From the NCBI RefSeq assembly GCF_003337555.1, contig NZ_QPJK01000005.1, forward strand, positions 62,001 to 126,000: a stretch of 64,000 nt of DNA, read 5' to 3'. The notes beneath the pieces were generated by a model. It made no database searches. It was given only the letters and a program-made list of their open reading frames with translations, and was not told where the DNA came from. Shown in pieces: positions 37,745-46,063 of this stretch; the first letter of the stretch is position 1, and each line of letters starts with the position of its first letter. This DNA comes from Pseudorhodoferax soli. Its GTDB lineage: Bacteria; Pseudomonadota; Gammaproteobacteria; Burkholderiales; Burkholderiaceae_C. The translations under genes were made by a program, and so were the position numbers.

Positions 37745-39686
37745 ACCGCTGGAGCTGCTGCTGCTGGAGGACTCCGCTTTCGATGCGGAGCTCGTGCAGG
37801 AGTGCGTGCGTGCTAGCCATCCCGCGGCCCGCTGCACGCTGGTGCGCGACGAGGCCGGCTTCGTGCAGGCGCTGGCCACGCAGCGCTTCGACGCCGTGCT
37901 GTCCGACTACCAGCTGCCCGGCTTCGGCGGCGACCATGCACTGGCCATCGCCCGGGCCAGGGCGCCGCAGCTGCCCTTCATCTTCGTGTCCGGCGTGATC
38001 GGCGAGGACAACGCCGTCGAGCTGCTCAAGCGCGGTGCCACCGACTACGTGAGCAAGGGCCGCCTGGAGCGGCTGCCGCTGGTGCTGGAGCGCGCGCTGC
38101 GCGAGGTGCGCGAGCGTGCCGCGCGCGACGCCGCCGAGGCACGCCTGCGCGAGGCCGACAGCCTGTACGCCCACATCGTCGAATCCCTGCGCGACTACGC
38201 CGTGCTGCTGCTCGACGCCGAGCACCGCATCACCAGCTGGAACCGCGGCGCCCAGGCCATGTTCGGCTTCGAGCGGGCCGAGGCCGTGGGCCAGAACGCC
38301 ATGCTGCTGCTGCCCGAGGGCGAGGACGCGCACGAGGCCTGGCGCCGCGACCTGCGCCTGGCCGCCACCGCGCAGCGCGCCGCCACGCAGCGCTGGATGC
38401 GCCGGCGCGATGGCTCGCGCCTGTGGGCCGAAGGCGTGCTGATGCCGCTGCATGGCGAAGGCGGCGCCGTGGTCGGCTGGTGCAGCATCGCGCGCGACAC
38501 CACGGCCGAGCACCTGGCCGCGCAGGTGCTGCGCGAGGCCAAGGAGCAGGCCGAAGCCGCGCGGCGCGAGGCCGAGCGCGCCAGCCAGGCCAAGGACCGC
38601 TTCATCGCCATGCTCTCGCACGAACTGCGCGCGCCGCTGTCGGCCGTCTCGGCCGCCGTGCACTTGCTGGAGCGGCATGCCAGCGTGCCGGCGACGCACA
38701 AGGACCTGGTGCCGCTGGTGCGCCGCAACGTGGCCGTGGAGACGCGGCTCATCGACGACCTGCTCGACATCTCGGCCATCTCTGCCGGCAAGCTGGGCGT
38801 CAAGCCCGAGCTGGTGGACATGCACGCCGTGCTGCGCGAGGCGCTCACCATGCTGGCCGAGGCGATTGCCGAACGCGGCATGCGCGTGGAGCTGGCGCTG
38901 GCCGAGCAGCCGGCCTGGGTGCACGCCGACCCGGTGCGCATGCAGCAGGTGATGGCCAACCTCGTGCGCAACGCCATCAAGTTCAGCGAGCCCGGCGGCG
39001 TGGTGCACTTGAACACGGCGCTGGAGTCCGGCGAGTTCGTGTTCTCCTGCTGCGACCAGGGCATCGGCATCGCGCCCGATGCGCTGGAGCGCATCTTCAC
39101 GGCCTTCGAGCAGGCCGACCGTGACACCGCGCGCGAGCGTGGTGGCCTGGGGCTGGGCCTGGCCATTGCGCGCCACCTGGCCCTGGCGCACGGCGGCGTG
39201 CTGCTGGCGGAAAGCGCTGGCGTGGGGAAGGGCGCGCGGTTCACCTTGCGCCTGCCGCTGCGCGAGGGCGCCGTCCCGCCACCGCCACCGCCGTCTGACC
39301 CGGCGGCCGAGCCGGTGCAGGCCCAGCATGCGCGCGTGCTGATGGTGGAAGACCACCCGGGTGCGGCGATGGCGCTGCGCATGTGCCTGGAGGAGTACGG
39401 CTACGCCGTCGAGCATGCCGCCAGCGTGGCCGAGGCGCTGCAGCTGGCGCAGTCGCAGGCCTTCGACATCGTGCTGACCGACCTGGGCCTGCCCGATGGC
39501 AGCGGCGTGGACATCGGCCGCGCGCTCGGCGGGCGCCTGCCGGTGCTGGCGCTGAGCGGCTACGGCGCCGAGAGCGACCTGCGCAGCACGGCTGCCGCGG
39601 GATTCGCCGGCCACCTGGTCAAGCCGGTCGACCCGCCGCAGGTGCATGCGGTGCTGCAGAAGCTGCTGACACGCCCGGGACCATGA
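37737..39686 (+). CDS. Hybrid histidine kinase (REC-PAS-HisKA-HATPase-REC)
   Basis: 649 residues. First receiver domain with Asp57 and Lys107, a PAS domain at about 143-255, a coiled coil, then HisKA with His295 (MLSHELRAP), HATPase with Asn412 and GLGLGLA (470-476), a proline-rich linker (513-525) and a C-terminal receiver with Asp582 (VLTDLGLPD) and Lys629. It has no membrane segment. Having a receiver at each end makes it an intermediate in a relay. The start overlaps the preceding gene, so it is coupled to the phytochrome operon and probably takes phosphate from it. Output unknown. Confidence 0.92.
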   Translation: MSEPLELLLLEDSAFDAELVQECVRASHPAARCTLVRDEAGFVQALATQRFDAVLSDYQLPGFGGDHALAIARARAPQLPFIFVSGVIGEDNAVELLKRGATDYVSKGRLERLPLVLERALREVRERAARDAAEARLREADSLYAHIVESLRDYAVLLLDAEHRITSWNRGAQAMFGFERAEAVGQNAMLLLPEGEDAHEAWRRDLRLAATAQRAATQRWMRRRDGSRLWAEGVLMPLHGEGGAVVGWCSIARDTTAEHLAAQVLREAKEQAEAARREAERASQAKDRFIAMLSHELRAPLSAVSAAVHLLERHASVPATHKDLVPLVRRNVAVETRLIDDLLDISAISAGKLGVKPELVDMHAVLREALTMLAEAIAERGMRVELALAEQPAWVHADPVRMQQVMANLVRNAIKFSEPGGVVHLNTALESGEFVFSCCDQGIGIAPDALERIFTAFEQADRDTARERGGLGLGLAIARHLALAHGGVLLAESAGVGKGARFTLRLPLREGAVPPPPPPSDPAAEPVQAQHARVLMVEDHPGAAMALRMCLEEYGYAVEHAASVAEALQLAQSQAFDIVLTDLGLPDGSGVDIGRALGGRLPVLALSGYGAESDLRSTAAAGFAGHLVKPVDPPQVHAVLQKLLTRPGP

Positions 39687-39871
39687 AGCTGGCGCGGCCC
39701 GGACCGCGCCGGGCTGCGCGTAATGGCGGCGCCGCGCCGTCCCAGGGCCGGGCCGCATTCCGCACGGCCTGCGCGGGGCTTGCGGGCCGGTGGGTTCCGT
39801 CGGGCGCGTTCGGTGTCTAGACTCGGCACTCCACCACGATGGCGCCACCAGAGCGCCGAAGCGAGACAAGC

Positions 39872-40741
39872 ATGATCGACCTGCACGACATCCGCTACGT
39901 GCGCCTGGGCACGCGGGACCTGGACGGCGCCGTGCGCTACGCCCACGACATCCTGGGGCTGGCCGAAGGCGGGCGCAGCGGCAATGCCAAGAACGGCCAG
40001 ACGGTCTACCTGCGCAGCGATACGCGCGACCACACGCTGGTCTACCACGACGGCGACCCGCGCGACCACACGGTCGGCTTCGACCTGCGCGAAGGTGTGG
40101 CACTGGACGCCGCCGCCGCCGAACTGGAACGCCTGGGCCACCCGGTGCACCGCGGCAGCGATGCCGAGTGCGCGCAGCGCCGCGTGGACGCCTTCATCCA
40201 GTTCCGCGACCCGAGCGGCAACCGCATCGAGCTGCTGGCGCCTACTCCGCAGGCGGGCCGGCCCTTCGCGCCGACGCGGCCGGTGGCCAACACCGGCTTC
40301 TCGCACGTGGGCCTGCGCAGCACCGACCCGGTGCGCGACGAGGCCTTCTGGACCGGCGTGCTGTCGGCCAAGGTCAGCGACCGCATCGGCGCCGCCCCCT
40401 TGCTGCGCATCGACGCGGTGCACCACAAGATCGCGCTGTTCCCCTCGGCCTTCGCTGGCGTGCAGCACATCAACCACCAGGTGGCTTCCATCGACGACAT
40501 CATGCAGTCCTGGTACTTCCTGCAGGAGCGCGGTGTACGCACCGTGTTCGGCCCGGGCCGGCATCCGACCTCGGGCGCGATGTTCCTGTACTTCGAGGGG
40601 CCGGACGGCATGGTCTACGAGTACTCGAGCGGTGTCAGCCAGATCACCGATCCGGCGCACCGGCCGCGGCAGTTTCCGTTCGAGCCGGCCTCGTTCTGCA
40701 TGTGGGGCGCTCGGCCGGACATCCCCGAGTTCCGGCGCTGA
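39872..40741 (+). CDS. VOC-family extradiol-type dioxygenase
   Basis: 289 residues, two vicinal-oxygen-chelate repeats. The second repeat carries the Fe(II) triad of class I extradiol dioxygenases: His in NTGFSHVGLRS, His in QHINHQVAS, Glu in MVYEYSSGV. The first repeat lacks the full ligand set, as expected. The substrate is probably a catechol, as for 2,3-dihydroxybiphenyl dioxygenase, but cannot be set. It is convergent with the SGNH hydrolase gene (one base between the stop codons) and near a PhzS-like monooxygenase. Confidence 0.85.
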   Translation: MIDLHDIRYVRLGTRDLDGAVRYAHDILGLAEGGRSGNAKNGQTVYLRSDTRDHTLVYHDGDPRDHTVGFDLREGVALDAAAAELERLGHPVHRGSDAECAQRRVDAFIQFRDPSGNRIELLAPTPQAGRPFAPTRPVANTGFSHVGLRSTDPVRDEAFWTGVLSAKVSDRIGAAPLLRIDAVHHKIALFPSAFAGVQHINHQVASIDDIMQSWYFLQERGVRTVFGPGRHPTSGAMFLYFEGPDGMVYEYSSGVSQITDPAHRPRQFPFEPASFCMWGARPDIPEFRR

Positions 40742-40742
40742 C

Positions 40743-41933
40743 TCAGTTCGGCAGCCGGCCCGGGAACAGCGCGCGCAGCTGCGCCGGGAACTGCTCGGCG
40801 AAGCGTTCGAAACCCTGGCGCGACGGGTGCAGTTCGTTGTGCCAGTTCGCGCGCTCCGGCGCCAGCGTGCCCTGGCCGTTGACCAGGGTCACCCGGGCAT
40901 TGGCTGCCGCCAGGCTGGCCAGCATGGCGGCGAATTCGGTCAGCATCACCTGCATGACCTCGAAGCCGTCCTGCTGCGTCGGAAAGCCGCGCAGCGAGAA
41001 GGTCGGCTTGAGCCAGGGGCCCATGTGGCAGATGCCCCGCCCGTCGGGCAGCGCGAAGTCGTAGGCGTGGAACACCAGCTGCGTGCCCGGGCTGCAGGTG
41101 TCGCGCAGTCCGATCAGGTCTTCGTAGGCCGCGCGCACCATGGCCAGTGCCGCATCGAAGCGTGGCCGGTGCAGCTGTTCGGCCGGTGGCCGGCCAGCCA
41201 CGAAGTCGCGCACCCACAGCGCCATGGGGTCGTCCACGATGTCGTTGCCGCCGCCGGAGAACAGCAGCACATCCCAGGCGCCGCCGGCCGGGCAGCCATC
41301 GCGCAGCTGCATCGTCAAGCGCTGGCGCTGCTCCACGCCCATCATCTGGCGCGCCTCGTCGCCGGCCTTGGCCAGGTTCAGGATGGGCAGGCCGGCCAGG
41401 CGCTCCAGCCGCGGCACGATGCCGCCACCGAACAGCGGCACCGGGTAGTCGAACCACGAATCGCCCTCGGCCAGCATCTGCAGCGGCATGCCCGCGCCGG
41501 CCGTTTCGCGCGGGGCAGCGCCGGCCCGGGCTGGTGCCGCCGCGGGCGCCGGCAGCCCCTGCACGCCGCGCTGCTTGAGCAGGCGCATCACGGCCTTGTA
41601 GTCCTGGATGCGCTGGCGTTCCTCGCGGCGCTGGGCGATGGCCAGCTGGCGGCGTTCCCGGCCCACGTCGCCCGGCGTGGGCTGCGTCGGTGCCGGGCCG
41701 GCCGGTGCACCGGCCGGGGCCACGCCGCGCATGGGCGCATGCGCCGGTGCCGCTCTGCGGGCAGCGACCAGGGCCTTGGCCTGGCCCAGCGTCAGCGGCC
41801 CGTCCGCAGGCCGTGCGGGGCGGGGCGCTGCGGCCTTCTTCGGCGGCGCGCGCTTCTTGGCCACGGCGGCCTTGGCCGGGGCGGGCTTGGCTGAGGTGGT
41901 CTTGCGGCTCGGGCTTTTGCGGCGGGTGGCCAT
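40743..41933 (-). CDS. SGNH/GDSL-like hydrolase with a basic, histone-like N terminus
   Basis: 396 residues. Residues 1-45 are rich in Lys, Ala and Pro (KPAPAKAAVAKKRAPPKKAA), then a low-complexity linker (46-145). The hydrolase part has block I AEGDSWFDYP (Ser159), block III FSGGGNDIVDD, and the terminal HNELHPS (His369) of block V. No signal peptide is seen, so it is likely cytoplasmic or delivered otherwise. It is related to esterases/lipases; the substrate is unknown. Start at 41933 follows GGAGACCGCC. It is divergent from a flavin monooxygenase gene. Confidence 0.75.
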   Translation of the reverse strand: MATRRKSPSRKTTSAKPAPAKAAVAKKRAPPKKAAAPRPARPADGPLTLGQAKALVAARRAAPAHAPMRGVAPAGAPAGPAPTQPTPGDVGRERRQLAIAQRREERQRIQDYKAVMRLLKQRGVQGLPAPAAAPARAGAAPRETAGAGMPLQMLAEGDSWFDYPVPLFGGGIVPRLERLAGLPILNLAKAGDEARQMMGVEQRQRLTMQLRDGCPAGGAWDVLLFSGGGNDIVDDPMALWVRDFVAGRPPAEQLHRPRFDAALAMVRAAYEDLIGLRDTCSPGTQLVFHAYDFALPDGRGICHMGPWLKPTFSLRGFPTQQDGFEVMQVMLTEFAAMLASLAAANARVTLVNGQGTLAPERANWHNELHPSRQGFERFAEQFPAQLRALFPGRLPN

Positions 41934-42044
41934 GGCGGTCTCCGTTGCGACGACCGCCGGCATCATGCGCGCCGCGAAGCCAGGGCGCATCCACCGAACC
42001 GACGAGCGGCGGCAGCTGCCGCAACGCGCGCACAATCGCGCCCC

Positions 42045-43328
42045 ATGTTGGAGACGAACACCCCTTCGAAGGCCCCCGTGCTGATTGCCGGCGGCGGCAT
42101 CGGCGGCATGGCCATGGCCCTCACGCTGCACCAGATCGGCGTGCCCTGCGTGGTCTACGAGGCCGTGCCGGCCCTGCAGCCGCTGGGCGTGGGCATCAAC
42201 CTGCAGCCCAATGCCGTGCGCGAACTCTACGACCTGGGCCTGGACCACCACGTGCTCGACCGCATCGGCATCCAGGCCCGCGAGTGGGCGCTGGTGGGCC
42301 GCAATGGCCGCGAAATCTATGCCGAGCCGCGCGGGTTGGCTGCAGGCTACCGCTGGCCGCAGTACTCGGTGCACCGCGGCGAGCTGCAGATGCTGCTGTA
42401 CCGCACCGTGCTCGAACGCCTGGGGCCGCAGGCCGTGCAGCTGGGCCAGCGCGTGGCGGGCTACCGCAACGACGAAGCTGGCGTCACAGCGCTGATCGAG
42501 ACGCGCGACGGCCAGCGCCGCGAGGTGCAGGGCGCCGTGCTGGTCGCAGCCGACGGCCTGCACTCGGCCGTGCGCGCCCAGATGCATCCGCAGCAGCCAC
42601 CCATCCACTGGGGCGGCGCCATCATGTGGCGCGGCACCACGCCGGGCGTGCCGATCCGCACGGGCGCGTCGTTCGTGGGCCTGGGCAGCCTGAAGCACCG
42701 CGTCGTGTGCTATCCGATCTCCCAGCCGGACCCGGCCACGGGCCTGGCCACCATCAACTGGATCGCCGAGATCACGGTGGACAACTCGCAGGGCTGGACG
42801 CAGGGCGACTGGAACCGCCGCGTCGGCATCGACGAGTTCATCCACCACTTCGAGGGCTGGGACTACGGCTGGATCGACGTGCCGGCCATGCTGCGCGGCG
42901 CGAGCCAGGTGTTCGAGTACCCCATGATCGACCGCGACCCGGTGGCGACCTGGGTCGATGGCCGCGTGGCCTTGCTCGGCGATGCCGCGCACGTGATGTA
43001 CCCGGTGGGCTCCAACGGCGCGAGCCAGGCCATCGTGGATGCGCGCGTGCTGGGCGCAGCCTTGCAAGACCAGGGCGTGGGGCCTGCCGCGCTGCGCAGC
43101 TACGACGAGCAGCTCTGCGCCGACATCTCCGCCCTGGTGCTGCGCAACCGTGGCGCCGGGCCCTTCGGCCTGCTGGGGCTGGTGGACGAGCGCTGCGGCG
43201 GCGTGTTCGAGGACATCGACCAGGTGCTGCCCAAGGCCGAACGCGAGGCCTTCATGGCGCGCTATAAGGCGGCGGCGGGCTTCGCGATCGAGACGCTCAA
43301 CGCGGCGCCGCCCACGGTGCGCCCGTAG
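42045..43328 (+). CDS. PhzS-like flavin-dependent monooxygenase
   Basis: 427 residues. The FAD-binding motif is VLIAGGGIGGMAMALTLHQ and the second is VALLGDAAHVMYPVGSNGA. The middle part (YPQYSVHRGELQMLL, MHPQQPPIHWGGAIMWRGTT, YPMIDRDPVATW) follows the phenazine hydroxylase PhzS closely rather than salicylate hydroxylase. PhzS acts on a methylphenazine acid. No phenazine biosynthesis genes are in the window, so an aromatic acid hydroxylase role is more careful. Divergent from the SGNH gene. Confidence 0.86.
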   Translation: MLETNTPSKAPVLIAGGGIGGMAMALTLHQIGVPCVVYEAVPALQPLGVGINLQPNAVRELYDLGLDHHVLDRIGIQAREWALVGRNGREIYAEPRGLAAGYRWPQYSVHRGELQMLLYRTVLERLGPQAVQLGQRVAGYRNDEAGVTALIETRDGQRREVQGAVLVAADGLHSAVRAQMHPQQPPIHWGGAIMWRGTTPGVPIRTGASFVGLGSLKHRVVCYPISQPDPATGLATINWIAEITVDNSQGWTQGDWNRRVGIDEFIHHFEGWDYGWIDVPAMLRGASQVFEYPMIDRDPVATWVDGRVALLGDAAHVMYPVGSNGASQAIVDARVLGAALQDQGVGPAALRSYDEQLCADISALVLRNRGAGPFGLLGLVDERCGGVFEDIDQVLPKAEREAFMARYKAAAGFAIETLNAAPPTVRP

Positions 43329-43334
43329 CCGCGT

Positions 43335-44207
43335 TCAGCCGCCGAGCTTGTCGAGCGTCTTCGTGTCGAAGTCGCTCGCATCGTGGCGTTCGCGCAGCTG
43401 GCTCTCGGGCTTGCCCTGCACGCGGTTGACCATGCGGCCGCGGCGCGCGCCGGGGCGCTGCGCGATCTCCTCGGTCCAGCGCTGCACGTGGGTGTACTCC
43501 TGCACCTGCAGGAACTGGCCCGATTCGCCATAGAGCTGGCCCTTGGCCAGCGCGCCGTACCAGGGCCAGATGGCCATGTCGGCGATGCTGTAGTCGTCGC
43601 CAGCCACATAGCGGCTCTCGGCCAGGCGCCGGTCGAGCACGTCCAGCTGGCGCTTGACCTCCATCGCGTAGCGGTCGATCGCGTACTCGATCTTGCTCGG
43701 CGCATAGGCGTAGAAGTGGCCGAAGCCGCCGCCCAGGAAGGGCGCGCTCCCCATCTGCCAGAACAGCCACGACAGGCACTCGGCCCGCGCTGCGCCGCCC
43801 GTGGGCAGGAAGGCGCCGAACTTCTCGGCCAGGTACAGCAGGATGGCGCCGGACTCGAACACGCGCACAGGCTGCGGGCCGCTGCGGTCCAACAGCGCCG
43901 GGATCTTGGAATTCGGGTTGATGCCGACGAAGCCGCTGCCGAACTGGTCGCCCTCGCCGATGTTGATGAGCCAGGCGTCGTACTCGGCCCCGCTGTGGCC
44001 CAGCGCCAGCAGTTCCTCCAGCATCACGGTGACCTTGACGCCGTTGGGCGTGCCCAGCGAGTACAGCTGCAGCGGATGCCGGCCGACCGGTAACTCCTTG
44101 TCGTGCGTGGCGCCGGCCACGGGGCGGTTGATGTTGGCGAAGCGGCCGCCGCTGGCCTTGTTCCAGGTCCAGACGGCGGGCGGGGTGTAGGTTGGATCGT
44201 CAGGCAT
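43335..44207 (-). CDS. YghU-type glutathione S-transferase
   Basis: 290 residues and close to E. coli YghU along the whole length: VWTWNKASGGRFANINRPVAG, LPVGRHPLQLYSLGTPNGVKV, SGFVGINPNSKIPALLD, VFESGAILLYLAEKFG, FLGGGFGHFYAYAPSKIEYAI. YghU binds two glutathiones and reduces organic peroxides and disulfides. The terminal extension (RHDASDFDTKT) is also conserved. It is convergent with the flavin monooxygenase gene with 6 bases between stops. Confidence 0.94.
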   Translation of the reverse strand: MPDDPTYTPPAVWTWNKASGGRFANINRPVAGATHDKELPVGRHPLQLYSLGTPNGVKVTVMLEELLALGHSGAEYDAWLINIGEGDQFGSGFVGINPNSKIPALLDRSGPQPVRVFESGAILLYLAEKFGAFLPTGGAARAECLSWLFWQMGSAPFLGGGFGHFYAYAPSKIEYAIDRYAMEVKRQLDVLDRRLAESRYVAGDDYSIADMAIWPWYGALAKGQLYGESGQFLQVQEYTHVQRWTEEIAQRPGARRGRMVNRVQGKPESQLRERHDASDFDTKTLDKLGG

Positions 44208-44225
44208 CGATCCAGTCTATCGAGA

Positions 44226-45905
44226 TCAGCCGGGCGATGCAGGCCGCGCCTGTGCGGCCCCGGCCTCCAGCAGGAATTCCGCGACCTCGTCGGAAAACCG
44301 GGCAGGCTGGCCGTGGACGAGCACACCATCCGGATTCTGCGGATCGGGCCGCGCACCGGGCATGCCGTGCGCGACCAGCGCCTGCGCGCAACCCAGCCAA
44401 TCGCCCTCGGCGTCGTCGGGCCGGTTGCACGAGGCCCACTGCAGCGTGCCGCAGCAGTTGTCGTCGAAGCCGTGGCGCTCGGTCCATTGCGCGCCGTGCG
44501 CCAGGAGAAACCGCGCCATGGCCGCGTCGCCGCGGAACACGGCCTGGTTCAGTGCCGAGGCGTCCCAGTCTCCCGCGCGCACGGCGACCGGCCAGCCCAG
44601 CCGCACCATGCACTGCACGGCCGCCAGGCAGCCCTGGGCCGCGAGCTCGGGCAGCAGGCGCAGGTGCTCGGGCGGCAGGGCGGCCGGCCACTCGGGATGG
44701 CCGGCCTGCAGTGCCCTGGCCTCGGTCTCGTCGCCACGCGCGCAGGCGGCGAGGAAGCGCTCCAGCGGCGCGGCCGGTGCCGGCACGCCGGCGGCCACGA
44801 GGAGCGCCGCCACCTCGGGCAGCCCGTAGCGCAGCGCCAGCGTGGCGGCGTCGGTGCCGTCCGGCGTGCGCACCTGTGGATCGGCGCCGGCCTCCAGCAA
44901 GGCCGTGACATGCGCGGCCGAGCGGCGCCGGCGGATCGCCCACAGCAGCGGCCGACCCCACGGCCCCGCGAGCGGGGCGGGCGCGGGCTCGTTCGGGTCG
45001 CCACCATGGGCGAGCAGCAGGCGCAGCTGGGGCAGGGCGTCCAGGTCGAGCACGCGGTACAGCGCGTTGCTGCCCGTCACGCGCGCGCCAGCCTGCAGCA
45101 GCAGCGTGCACTCCACGCTCTCCAGCGCGTGGTAGAGCGATTCGCCGTCGTTGGGGTCGGCGCCCGCGGCCAGCAACATGCGTGTGAGAGCCGCGTCGCG
45201 GTTCTGGCCGGCAGCGCCGTACAGCGTCGACAGGTGCTCCGTGGGCGAGGGCGCGGCCAGCGATGCCGGTGGCCAGCGGTTGCCCACGGACTGGTTGGCA
45301 TCGGCCCCGGCATCCAGCAGCAGCTGCGCGCAGGCCAGCAGGCCCGGGCGGAAGGCGGGCAGCTGCCACAGGCTGGAGTGGGCCACGGCGAACAGCGGCG
45401 GCAGCTGCAGCGCGCCGCCAGGCCGGTGCAGCCACGCGCGGTCCTGCGCGATGGCGGTGCGCAGCCGCGGGGCATCGCCCGTTGCGCAGGCCATGAGCAG
45501 GTCACCGTCCGCCAGTTCGGGCTGCTCGGCCAGCAGCCGCGCGGCCACGGCCGGCTGCGCGCGCCCGGTGCCGCCGGCCACATCGCCGGCATAGGCCAGC
45601 TGCAGCCAGCGCAGGCGTGCGCGCGCGGGGTCGGCGATGGCCTCGGCGTGGGCGATGCGCGCGGCCACGAAGTCCATGAGTTCGGACCAGGAGACGAAGC
45701 CGTGTTCGCGCGCGATGCAGGACTGCGCGTCGTGCAGGCGCAGGCCCATGGCCGCGATGGCGGCGTTGCTGGCGCCGCGGGCGGCGGGCAGGGCGGCGCG
45801 CATGCGGGCCGAGGCGTCGGCGTCGCCGGCGCGCAGTGCGGCCAGCAGCTGCTTGGCCTGCTTCTTCAGGTGCGCGGCGTCGGGCCGCGGGGGGATGTGC
45901 TTCAC
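44226..45905 (-). CDS. Ankyrin-repeat protein
   Basis: 559 residues starting at GTG (45905), chosen because GGAGG lies 6 bases upstream. The N terminus begins HIPPRPDAAHLKKQAKQLL, then a helical region with the REHGFVSWSELMDFVA segment, then about ten degenerate ankyrin repeats (for example LLLDAGADANQSVGN, MLLAAGADPNDGESLYHAL, LLLAHGGDPNEPAPA, LLEAGADPQVRTPDGTDA). No signal peptide, membrane segment or enzymatic domain is visible. It probably binds another protein. It stands on the same strand as the caspase gene, 158 bases downstream of it. Confidence 0.85.
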   Translation of the reverse strand: MKHIPPRPDAAHLKKQAKQLLAALRAGDADASARMRAALPAARGASNAAIAAMGLRLHDAQSCIAREHGFVSWSELMDFVAARIAHAEAIADPARARLRWLQLAYAGDVAGGTGRAQPAVAARLLAEQPELADGDLLMACATGDAPRLRTAIAQDRAWLHRPGGALQLPPLFAVAHSSLWQLPAFRPGLLACAQLLLDAGADANQSVGNRWPPASLAAPSPTEHLSTLYGAAGQNRDAALTRMLLAAGADPNDGESLYHALESVECTLLLQAGARVTGSNALYRVLDLDALPQLRLLLAHGGDPNEPAPAPLAGPWGRPLLWAIRRRRSAAHVTALLEAGADPQVRTPDGTDAATLALRYGLPEVAALLVAAGVPAPAAPLERFLAACARGDETEARALQAGHPEWPAALPPEHLRLLPELAAQGCLAAVQCMVRLGWPVAVRAGDWDASALNQAVFRGDAAMARFLLAHGAQWTERHGFDDNCCGTLQWASCNRPDDAEGDWLGCAQALVAHGMPGARPDPQNPDGVLVHGQPARFSDEVAEFLLEAGAAQARPASPG

Positions 45906-46063
45906 GAGAAACCTCCGTGCGTGGATGGCCGGGGACCCGCAGCATCGGCCGCACAAAGGTGGGGAAAAACCTCGGGCGCACGCGTGACAGCGTGCGTGGG
46001 GCAAGTGGGTTCAACCCTTCCCGCGGGTCCGGGCGCGGCTTGCACCGCGGCCGGCATGGTAGC

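Noticed and set aside
45977-45996. Hairpin CGCACGC/GCGTGCG after the caspase gene as a terminator
   Set aside because: A 7-bp stem with a 6-base loop but no T-run; it could be an attenuator but evidence is weak.
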